NCBI GenBank assembly: GCA_009668925.1
Contig: SBEK01000120.1
Span: 1 to 13,219, forward strand
Source of the DNA: Deltaproteobacteria bacterium
GTDB lineage: Bacteria > Desulfobacterota > Syntrophia > Syntrophales > Smithellaceae
Length of the DNA stretch: 13,219 nt
Direction: 5' to 3'
Shown: positions 1 to 6,069 of the stretch, one piece after another
Position numbering within the stretch: the first letter of the stretch is position 1
How the letters are laid out: every line of letters begins with the position of its first letter
The notes under the pieces: model-generated
The model's input: the letters and a program-made list of their open reading frames with translations, nothing else
Databases searched by the model: none
What the model was told of the DNA's origin: nothing
Translations under genes and position numbers: made by a program

Positions 1-510
1 GGGCAGGATCGTCCGGGGCTCGCCAAGGATATTGCGGAGTTTTTCACGGCGCGGGGCATCAACATTGAGCGCTCACGCGGCTGCGTCCTGGGCAATGAAT
101 TCGGCATGATTATTCTGACGTCGGGAAAAACGGACGACATCGAGCGCCTCATTCAGGATTTGGACGGTCTCCGGGAGAAGACAAAACTGGATATTCATGT
201 GCGCAAGACCAAGGCGCCGGGCCATCGGGACATCCAGCCTTCGATACCCTATAAGCTCATCGCTACATCCATCGATCACCCCGGGATTATCCATCAAATC
301 TGTAAGGCGTTTCAGCTCAGGAAGGTCAATATCGACGACATTTCAACGAATGTCGATAATAATCCCGTGACCGGCGCCAATACGTTTCAAATGATATGCT
401 ATTTCTCTTTGCCGCCGGCCGTCAAAATTATCGACCTTAAGAATGAATTCAACCGCATTAGTGATGAATATAATATCGACATCCGGTTCGATGCGGTCAT
501 CAATAAGTAA
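1..510 (+). CDS. Tandem ACT-domain regulatory protein, GcvR-like (5' partial)
   Basis: The frame is open from the first base to a TAA at 508-510, giving 169 residues with the true start outside the window. Two ACT domains are visible. The first opens at the left edge with GQDRPGLAKDIAEFF followed by GINIERSRG. The second begins near residue 90 with SIDHPGIIHQICKAF and NVNIDD-type strand/helix spacing. ACT domains bind small ligands, usually amino acids. The two-ACT layout and roughly 170-190 aa size match GcvR-like proteins, known in enterics as regulators of the glycine cleavage system, so probably only a few N-terminal residues are missing. Its stop lies 4 nt before the start of the formate-THF ligase gene. 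This suggests co-transcription and perhaps sensing of glycine/serine or one-carbon status; that role is inference. The ACT start of PurU (formyl-THF deformylase) looks similar, but no hydrolase domain follows here. Confidence 0.85.
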   Translation, partial: GQDRPGLAKDIAEFFTARGINIERSRGCVLGNEFGMIILTSGKTDDIERLIQDLDGLREKTKLDIHVRKTKAPGHRDIQPSIPYKLIATSIDHPGIIHQICKAFQLRKVNIDDISTNVDNNPVTGANTFQMICYFSLPPAVKIIDLKNEFNRISDEYNIDIRFDAVINK

Positions 511-514
511 CGCC

Positions 515-2185
515 ATGCGGAAACCCACCCAAGATACACGCAAAAACCGTTTACAGCCGATCCAGGAAATCGCTGCGTCCGTTTGTCTTACGGAAAGGGA
601 TCTGGAATTATACGGGCGTTACAAGGCGAAAGTCCGGTTGGAGGCGATAAGACGGTTTGAGCGGCGCAAAGACAGCGCCCTGATTCTGGTATCGGCCATG
701 ACGCCGACTCCCGCAGGCGAAGGAAAGACGACGGTCTCCATCGGATTGGCTCAGGCCCTCGCCAGAATCGGCAAACGGACCATGGTCGCCCTGAGGGAAC
801 CGTCGCTCGGACCCGTGTTCGGCCTCAAAGGAGGAGCGACGGGCGGAGGAATGTCCCGGGTGCACCCGGTTGACGATATCAACCTGCATTTTACGAACGA
901 CTTCCCGGCCATTGAAAGCGCCCATAATCTGTTGTCAGCGATTCTCGATAATTCCGTTTTTCACGGCAATCCGCTCAATGTCGATCCGCGCAAAATAACG
1001 TGGCGCAGGGTCATGGATATGAATGACCGGTCGTTGAGGGATATCGTTATCGGTCTGGGCGGCTCGACAAACGGCGTTCCGAGGGAAACCGGATTCGATA
1101 TTGTACCGTCGAGTGAAATTATGGCGATCCTGTGCCTTTCCCGCAGTTATGAGGAACTGAAGAATAAAATTCGTAAGACGCTGGTCGGATTCACCTATGG
1201 AGACCAACCCGTGATGGCCGGTGACCTCAAGGTCGAAGGAGCCCTAACCGCGCTCTTGAAATATGCGCTGCTTCCGAATTTGGTGCAGACGACCGAGGGC
1301 GTACCGGCTGTTATTCACGGAGGACCGTTTGCCAACATAGCTCAGGGGACCAACAGTATCATCGGTACGGATCTGGCGCTTCGGCTGGCGGATTATGTCG
1401 TCACCGAGGCGGGGTTCGGTTTTGATCTCGGAGCAGAGAAGTATTTCGATATTGTCGCCCCCTACGGTGATTTGAATCCCCGGATTGTCGTACTCGTCGC
1501 TACAGTGCGCGCCTTGAAATACCATGCCGGAATTGATCGGACGGATCTCGATAGCCAGAATCCCCGCGCGGCGATTCTGGGGATGGCCAATCTTCGCAAG
1601 CATTATGAAAACATTGACAAATTCAACGTGCCGTGTCTTATCGCCCTAAATCGATTCCCCTCCGACGCTGATGAAGAGATTCGGGCGGTCGCGGACGCCG
1701 CGGAAGATTACGGAATGAACATCGCCGTGGCGGACGTTTTTGCGCGCGGCGGTGAGGGCGGCGTGGATCTGGCTCATCAGACGGTTGCGCTGATTGACGC
1801 GGCCGCGGGGCGATATCAGCCCCTGTATGACTGGAAATTGCCGGTAGAAGATAAAATCTTTAAAGTGGCGAGTGAAATATACGGCGCGGTCTCCATCGAT
1901 TACCAGCCGCAAGCCAGACGCCATCTCGATCTCATAAAGAAGATCGGCTATGACAAGCTACCGGTGTGCATTGCCAAGACCCAGCAATCGCTCTCTGATA
2001 ACCCAAGCCTGTTGGGATTGCCGAGCGATTTCATCGTGACCGTCCGTGAAATAAAGATTGCCTCGGGGGCGGGCTTCTTGATTCCCATTACAGGAGATAT
2101 CCTGCGTATGCCCGGTCTTTCGAGCGCTCCGGCGGCCAACCGTATTGATATTGATGACGCCGGAAACATTACGGGCATCGTTTAA
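515..2185 (+). CDS. fhs: Formate--tetrahydrofolate ligase (divergent)
   Basis: This encodes 556 aa, the usual FTHFS length. The family enzyme joins formate to tetrahydrofolate using ATP, giving 10-formyl-THF for purine synthesis or the Wood-Ljungdahl methyl branch in the cytoplasm. The P-loop TPTPAGEGKTT is at residues 63-73 (Lys71). It is followed by REPSLGPVFGLKGGATGGG, DINLHFTNDF, WRRVMDMNDR, GLGGSTNGVPRETGFDI, HGGPFANIA (268-276), VTEAGFGFDLGAEK and a C-terminal PITGDILRMPGL. I chose ATG 515 because it follows the upstream stop by 4 nt and gives a family-length N terminus. An in-frame ATG at 443 would overlap the ACT gene by 68 nt. No clear SD precedes 515, so translational coupling is likely. 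Several normally conserved motifs are altered (see findings): FDIVAP instead of FDIKCR, QGTNS instead of HGCNS, VFARGG instead of VWAKGG, and TQQSLSD instead of TQYSFSD. Family membership is sure; the exact activity is less so. Confidence 0.93.
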   Translation: MRKPTQDTRKNRLQPIQEIAASVCLTERDLELYGRYKAKVRLEAIRRFERRKDSALILVSAMTPTPAGEGKTTVSIGLAQALARIGKRTMVALREPSLGPVFGLKGGATGGGMSRVHPVDDINLHFTNDFPAIESAHNLLSAILDNSVFHGNPLNVDPRKITWRRVMDMNDRSLRDIVIGLGGSTNGVPRETGFDIVPSSEIMAILCLSRSYEELKNKIRKTLVGFTYGDQPVMAGDLKVEGALTALLKYALLPNLVQTTEGVPAVIHGGPFANIAQGTNSIIGTDLALRLADYVVTEAGFGFDLGAEKYFDIVAPYGDLNPRIVVLVATVRALKYHAGIDRTDLDSQNPRAAILGMANLRKHYENIDKFNVPCLIALNRFPSDADEEIRAVADAAEDYGMNIAVADVFARGGEGGVDLAHQTVALIDAAAGRYQPLYDWKLPVEDKIFKVASEIYGAVSIDYQPQARRHLDLIKKIGYDKLPVCIAKTQQSLSDNPSLLGLPSDFIVTVREIKIASGAGFLIPITGDILRMPGLSSAPAANRIDIDDAGNITGIV

Positions 2186-2218
2186 AACGCGTCGCCGCGT
2201 GGTAAAATATATAAGATC

Positions 2219-2247
2219 TTGACAGCCTCTTTGCCTTCTAATATATT
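2219..2247 (+). promoter_or_regulatory. Sigma70-type promoter for citrate synthase
   Basis: TTGACA at 2219-2224, a 17-nt spacer and TATATT at 2242-2247 form a near-consensus promoter. Transcription would start near 2254, leaving a leader of about 140 nt before the citrate synthase ATG. That leader contains only a weak hairpin (AGAGA 2296-2300 with TCTCT 2308-2312). I see no terminator or leader peptide in it. Confidence 0.75.
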
Positions 2248-2392
2248 AAACAAACGAATAAGTTGATTCTATAAACCAACCCAACTGGCTTTTGCAGAGA
2301 AGTAAAATCTCTTTATCACACTTATTTTAAGATATTCAGAGTGCGTGAATTTCTCTGTAACCAAATTATGGATTGAATACCGGGAGAACAAA

Positions 2393-3682
2393 ATGGAAAA
2401 AGCAACACTGACATTCGATGGAGTGAAGTACGAAATGCCGATCGTCGCGGGCACGGAAGGTGAAAAGGGCATCGACATATCGAAGCTTCGGCAGGAAACG
2501 GGCTTAATCACGGTGGATGCCGGCTATCAGAATACCGGGTCCTGCATGTCGGCAATCACTTTTATCGACGGCGACAAGGGGATCTTGAGATACAGGGGCA
2601 TTCCGATCGAAGAACTGGCCGAAAAGGCCAGCTTTACTGAAGTAGCCTATCTGCTCATTTACGGAGAGCTTCCGAATAAGACTCAGCAGCAAATATTTTC
2701 ACAGCGTCTCACGCAGAATTCCATGATTCACGAAGAGATGCTGCGGTTCTTTGACGGATTTCCGCCGACCGCGCATCCGATGGCGATTCTGGCTACGATG
2801 GTTAACTCCATGTCCGTGTATTATACGGATTATTTTACGGAGGATTTTCAGGCGGAAACGTTTGACCTCATGGCCGCCTCGCTGATTTCAAGAATTCGAA
2901 CGATTGCGGCCTATTCGTACAAGCACAGCATAGGGCATCCGCATGTTTACCCCAAACGCGATCTGAAATACGCCTCGAATTTCCTTTATATGATGTTTGA
3001 TTCTCCGGTGAATCCATACGTGCCGGATCCGGATATTGAGAAGGCTCTCTCCACATTGTTGATTTTGCATGCCGACCACGAGCAGAACTGCAGCACCTCC
3101 ACCGTCCGTCTGGTCGGCAGCAGCATGGCGAATCTTTATGCGTCCATTTGCGCTGGAATTTGCGCTCTGTGGGGGCCGCTGCACGGCGGCGCGAATCAGA
3201 AAGTGATCGAAATGCTGGAAAACATAAAGAAAGACAGTGTGACGATCGAGCAATGTATTGCGTCCGCGAAGGACAGAGAAAGTAAATTCCGTCTGTTTGG
3301 ATTCGGACATCGTGTCTACAAGAACTACGATCCTCGCGCCAGAATCCTGAAACAATACTGCGAGACCATCTTTAAGAAATATAACTATCAGGATCCGCTC
3401 ATCAACATCGCCATGGAATTGGAAGATGCCGCCCTTAAAGACGAGTTTTTCATCGAAAGGAAACTGTATCCGAACGTTGATTTCTACAGCGGCATTTTAT
3501 ACCGGATGATTGGAATTCCGACCGATATGTTTACGGTCATGTTTGCCATCGGCAGGCTGCCCGGAATGATCGCTCAGTGGAAGGAAATGCATGATTCCGT
3601 GCCATTCAGAATCGGCAGGCCCAGACAAATTTATACGGGAAGCAATTTGCGGAGCTATGTTCCGCTCGACGAAAGATCGTAA
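2393..3682 (+). CDS. gltA: Citrate synthase, type II (Si-type)
   Basis: This encodes 429 aa, matching the hexameric type II citrate synthases of Gram-negative bacteria. The enzyme condenses acetyl-CoA with oxaloacetate to citrate in the cytoplasm. The catalytic triad is intact: His264 in GPLHGGANQ, His306 in FGFGHRVY and Asp363 in YPNVDFYSG. The N-terminal beta region (roughly residues 1-50) and the IDGDKGILRYRGIPIEEL segment are typical of this class. The start at 2393 is supported by a GGGAGA sequence 6 nt upstream; an in-frame ATG at 2345 lacks an SD and would add 16 atypical residues. The gene stands alone with its own promoter at 2219-2247, and no other TCA-cycle gene is adjacent. No terminator follows directly. 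The next intrinsic terminator is the attenuator at 3873-3911, which may also end this transcript. Confidence 0.96.
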   Translation: MEKATLTFDGVKYEMPIVAGTEGEKGIDISKLRQETGLITVDAGYQNTGSCMSAITFIDGDKGILRYRGIPIEELAEKASFTEVAYLLIYGELPNKTQQQIFSQRLTQNSMIHEEMLRFFDGFPPTAHPMAILATMVNSMSVYYTDYFTEDFQAETFDLMAASLISRIRTIAAYSYKHSIGHPHVYPKRDLKYASNFLYMMFDSPVNPYVPDPDIEKALSTLLILHADHEQNCSTSTVRLVGSSMANLYASICAGICALWGPLHGGANQKVIEMLENIKKDSVTIEQCIASAKDRESKFRLFGFGHRVYKNYDPRARILKQYCETIFKKYNYQDPLINIAMELEDAALKDEFFIERKLYPNVDFYSGILYRMIGIPTDMFTVMFAIGRLPGMIAQWKEMHDSVPFRIGRPRQIYTGSNLRSYVPLDERS

Positions 3683-3709
3683 GAAGAGATCGGGACTAAA
3701 AATTTTTTC

Positions 3710-3738
3710 TTGACTTTTTCCGGCCGTTTGCCTATACA
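3710..3738 (+). promoter_or_regulatory. Sigma70-type promoter of the attenuator leader and ABC operon
   Basis: TTGACT at 3710-3715, a 17-nt spacer and TATACA at 3733-3738. Predicted transcription start is near 3745, giving a leader RNA of about 165 nt up to the terminator T-tract. It begins only 28 nt after the citrate synthase stop codon, so the downstream operon has its own promoter. Confidence 0.8.
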
Positions 3739-3760
3739 CGCGGCTCAAGAGGTAGTGGAT

Positions 3761-3853
3761 ATGTTAAAAGACAATCGGATTTTTCAGGCAGCAGAATATT
3801 GCTTTTACTTTTTTAGCTTTAGCGGCTTCAAGGTCTGCCTGAAAGTATCATGA
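3761..3853 (+). CDS. Phe/Tyr-rich leader peptide of a transcription attenuator
   Basis: This is a 30-codon ORF, too short for routine gene calling. It starts with ATG at 3761, has an AAGAGGT Shine-Dalgarno at 3747-3753 (7-nt spacing), and ends with TGA at 3851-3853. Residues 13-23 read YCFYFFSFSGF. In total the peptide has six Phe (five TTT, one TTC) and two Tyr in 30 residues. The aromatic codons run from 3797 to 3829, between attenuator segments A (3782-3791) and B (3835-3844). This is the position needed for a stalled ribosome to prevent A:B pairing, and a ribosome finishing at the stop would cover B. Known relatives in logic are the E. coli pheA and pheST leader peptides; this one precedes an ABC transporter operon instead. 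The peptide itself is probably not a functional product. I infer that charged tRNA-Phe (possibly also tRNA-Tyr) is sensed. Confidence 0.82.
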   Translation: MLKDNRIFQAAEYCFYFFSFSGFKVCLKVS

Positions 3854-3911
3854 CCGATCACAAAGGGGAATGAACCGTGGGCAGATTCAAATTTGCTCAC
3901 GGTTTTTTTTT
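3774..3911 (+). promoter_or_regulatory. Transcription attenuator with competing hairpins
   Basis: There are four segments. A (3782-3791, TTTCAGGCAG) pairs perfectly over 10 bp with B (3835-3844, CTGCCTGAAA), extended by ATCGG 3774-3778 with CCGAT 3854-3858. B can instead pair with C: 3834-3839 (TCTGCC) with 3880-3885 (GGCAGA), plus flanking G-U pairs. C is the left arm of the intrinsic terminator whose right arm is D (3891-3904). B:C therefore excludes the terminator C:D, and A:B frees C to form it. A ribosome stalled at the aromatic codons (3797-3829) separates A from B and leaves B free for C, so antitermination follows. A ribosome at the TGA (3851) covers B, so termination follows. This is the classical amino-acid attenuation logic, read directly from complementarity. 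It is not experimentally shown. Confidence 0.8.
3873..3911 (+). terminator. Intrinsic terminator (attenuator)
   Basis: The stem AACCGTGGGCAGAT (3873-3886) pairs with ATTTGCTCACGGTT (3891-3904), with two G-U pairs and a 4-nt TCAA loop. A run of nine T follows at 3903-3911. It lies between the promoter at 3710 and the first structural gene at 3954, so it must be read through for operon expression. Confidence 0.9.
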
Positions 3912-3953
3912 GTCGTAAAGTCGTAAAATATGAAACGAGGGGGGAACGGGAAA

Positions 3954-5159
3954 ATGAGGAAATGCAGCAGTATTTTACTCGCAGTGTTGCTTTGCATGCT
4001 TGTCGTCGCCGGACGGGTGGAAGCCCAAACGAAGACGATTAAGGTCGGTGCGGCCATTAACCTGACGGGTCCGGCGTCCAGCTGGGGGAAGTTTCATGAA
4101 AAAGGTCAACGCGATTATTTCCAGTATGTCAACGACGTCAAAGGCGGAGTAGCCGGTTATAAGATCAGTATGATCACGGTTGACACGGCATACAAGGTTC
4201 CGGAAGCTCAGGCGGCCGTGCGCAAATTTGTCATGCAGGATAAAGTGGACATGATCGCCACGTGGGGAGCCGGTGAAGGACTGGCGGCAAAGCCCATTAT
4301 TCAGGAATATAAAGTTCCGACCATCAATTATTCCACAAGCTGGGAAATTCTGGAAAAACCGGTCGATTACATGTATCTGCCGTTCGGCAGCTACAAAATG
4401 GATTGTCAGGCTGTTCTTGAATATATCAAAGCCGTCCATAAGGCCAAGGATGCGCCGAAGGTCGGACTGCTTACCTACAATAATGCCTACGGCCGTTCGA
4501 TTCACGCACCGAGTAAGGAATACGCGGCAAAATTAGGCATTAACCTGGTCGCCGTCGAGGAGTTTCCGCCCCGCACCGTCGATCTCAACACGGAGTTGCT
4601 CAGGCTGCAGAAAGCCGGGGCCGAATATATCTTTATTCAGATGCTGCCATCGGCAATTATTACGGCCTTCAAAAGCGCCGATCGCATCAAATACAATCCG
4701 GTATTTCTGGGCACCTGGACATCCACCGATCCCGACTTCTTTAAAATGGGCAAGGGTCTGATTCGCAACCGACTGGTCATGCAATTTCCCGGCGGACTGC
4801 CTTCCGATAATGCCAAGGGCATGGCCGTGATGAAAGAACTCTGGAAGCGATATAAAACCGTGGATTCGTTTGATGCCGCATACTGGGAAGGGGTCGCGGT
4901 CGGCATGATTATGGAGCGGGCCTTTCAGCGGGCCTATGAAAAATCCAAGGCTATTAATCCGGCGACGGTGAATGCGGCGATGGAATCCATGAAAAATGAA
5001 GATTTTGGCGGACTGCTTCCGGCGGTGACCTATACGAAAGATAATCACGAGGCCTCTTTTACGGCACGCATGGTCAGAGTGAAGGAAGATGGAGCCTATA
5101 TTCCCTTGACAAATTTTTACGTACCGGGGAAAGATAAAATCAAATTGATCAATCAGTAG
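3954..5159 (+). CDS. ABC transporter periplasmic binding protein (HAAT / Peripla_BP_6 family)
   Basis: This encodes 401 aa and is the periplasmic receptor of a branched-chain-amino-acid-type (HAAT) importer. It captures the ligand for the LivH/LivM-like permeases. The N terminus is a Sec signal peptide: MRK, a hydrophobic core at about residues 7-19, and probable signal peptidase I cleavage after VEA (residue 24). No lipobox cysteine is seen. The mature start KTIKVGAAINLTGPASSWG is the standard opening of type I periplasmic binding folds. I chose ATG 3954 because GAGGGGGG lies about 9 nt upstream and the signal peptide begins there; the in-frame ATG at 3930 has no SD. It is the first structural gene after the Phe-rich attenuator, which suggests an aromatic amino acid or related ligand. 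Relatives bind diverse ligands (aliphatic or aromatic amino acids, amides, aromatic acids), so specificity is unproven. Confidence 0.9.
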   Translation: MRKCSSILLAVLLCMLVVAGRVEAQTKTIKVGAAINLTGPASSWGKFHEKGQRDYFQYVNDVKGGVAGYKISMITVDTAYKVPEAQAAVRKFVMQDKVDMIATWGAGEGLAAKPIIQEYKVPTINYSTSWEILEKPVDYMYLPFGSYKMDCQAVLEYIKAVHKAKDAPKVGLLTYNNAYGRSIHAPSKEYAAKLGINLVAVEEFPPRTVDLNTELLRLQKAGAEYIFIQMLPSAIITAFKSADRIKYNPVFLGTWTSTDPDFFKMGKGLIRNRLVMQFPGGLPSDNAKGMAVMKELWKRYKTVDSFDAAYWEGVAVGMIMERAFQRAYEKSKAINPATVNAAMESMKNEDFGGLLPAVTYTKDNHEASFTARMVRVKEDGAYIPLTNFYVPGKDKIKLINQ

Positions 5160-5171
5160 AAGGATGAATGA

Positions 5172-5200
5172 GCGGGATGCCGGACGATCCGGTATCCCGC
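5172..5200 (+). promoter_or_regulatory. Intercistronic stem-loop after the binding-protein gene
   Basis: GCGGGATGCCGG (5172-5183) pairs with CCGGTATCCCGC (5189-5200) over 12 bp, with one G-U pair and a 5-nt loop. It begins 12 nt after the binding-protein stop. No T-tract follows, so it is not a standard terminator. Stem-loops in this position often protect the binding-protein mRNA from 3' decay and allow it to be made in excess over the membrane parts; that role here is inference. Confidence 0.65.
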
Positions 5201-5238
5201 CGGGAATAAAGCTGGTAAATGCTAACGTCGAGGTAGCC

Positions 5239-6069
5239 ATGAAGGCATTCCGCAGCCGGCCGTCGATTATGATGAACCGGCCTGAAGCAGTCAGAAAAGC
5301 CGAACTGGAGGTAAAGAATTTGCGTCTCAGTTTCGGCGGCGTGGTAGCGGTCAAAGATGTTGATCTGACCGTTCACACGGGCGAGTTGATGGCCGTGATC
5401 GGGCCCAACGGTGCGGGTAAGACCAGCTTATTAAACTGCATCACCGGTTTTTATCACCCGCAGCAGGGACACATTATATTCAACGGCCGCGACATCACCC
5501 ATCTGCATGCGCACGAACTCGTAGGAGTCGGCATCGGCAGGACCTTTCAAAACATTGAACTGTTTCCCGGCATGACTGTTTTGGCCAACATGACGCTGGC
5601 CCGTCATATTCACTGCCGGTATAGTTTCTGGCGTTCATGCCTCTTCTCACCCGACGTCCGGAAAGAAGAAATCCGGCATCGTCAGATTCTCGAAGAGATC
5701 ATCGATTTTCTTGAAATGCAGTCTATCCGTAAACAGACGGTGGGGTCTCTGCCTTATGGCATGATGAAACGCGTAGAACTTGGCCGGGCCCTCGCCCTCG
5801 AACCCAGCCTCTTGATTCTGGATGAACCCTTCGCCGGCATGAACCTCGAAGAAAAAGAAGATATGGTGCGCTTTTTGTTGGAGCTGAATGGTCGCTGGGG
5901 ACTGACCATGATTCTGGTGGAACATGACATGTCCATTGTCATGAGTATTTCCCAGCGGATTATGGTGCTGAATTTCGGTGAAAAACTGGGTGAGGGCAGT
6001 CCGCAGGAAATCGGCGCCAACCCCGAAGTGATCAAAGCCTATCTGGGTGATTCCCGGGCGAGTGAATGA
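5239..6069 (+). CDS. livG: ABC transporter ATP-binding protein, LivG type
   Basis: This encodes 276 aa, one of the two cytoplasmic ATPases powering the importer. The Walker A motif GPNGAGKT is at residues 55-62, and Walker B ILDEP has Asp195/Glu196. The H-loop His229 is in VEHDMSIV. The LivG/LivF-specific GRTFQNIELFPGMTVLANM segment follows Walker A. The signature is LPYGMMKR (171-178) rather than LSGGQ; Pro-Tyr-Gly is normal for LivG, but Met-Met in place of the usual Gln-Gln is less common. I chose ATG 5239 because GAGG sits 5 nt upstream. The longer start at 5164 has its GAAGG only 1 nt away, and its added codons would run straight through the 5172-5200 stem-loop. The stop overlaps the ATG of the ligase gene by 4 nt (ATGA), so the two are translationally coupled. 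Confidence 0.93.
   Translation: MKAFRSRPSIMMNRPEAVRKAELEVKNLRLSFGGVVAVKDVDLTVHTGELMAVIGPNGAGKTSLLNCITGFYHPQQGHIIFNGRDITHLHAHELVGVGIGRTFQNIELFPGMTVLANMTLARHIHCRYSFWRSCLFSPDVRKEEIRHRQILEEIIDFLEMQSIRKQTVGSLPYGMMKRVELGRALALEPSLLILDEPFAGMNLEEKEDMVRFLLELNGRWGLTMILVEHDMSIVMSISQRIMVLNFGEKLGEGSPQEIGANPEVIKAYLGDSRASE

Noticed and set aside
2187..2200. Hairpin ACGCG-TCGC-CGCGT after the formate-THF ligase gene as a terminator
   Set aside because: The stem is only 5 bp and is followed by GGTAAAATAT, not a T-tract.
2345..2392. Upstream 16-codon extension of citrate synthase
   Set aside because: It has no SD at 2345, whereas GGGAGA is well placed for ATG 2393 and the family-length protein begins there.
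3740..3911. Stand-alone small RNA (6S-like or CsrB-like)
   Set aside because: The promoter-to-terminator length of about 165 nt and the long hairpin suggested an sRNA. However, the SD-led Phe-rich ORF and the mutually exclusive pairings explain the same bases better as an attenuator. Only three GGA motifs are present and no 6S-like sequence is recognisable.
4533..5354. 273-codon minus-strand open frame opposite the binding-protein gene
   Set aside because: It is antisense to a clear periplasmic binding protein, has no SD or family motifs, and shows low-complexity shadow composition.
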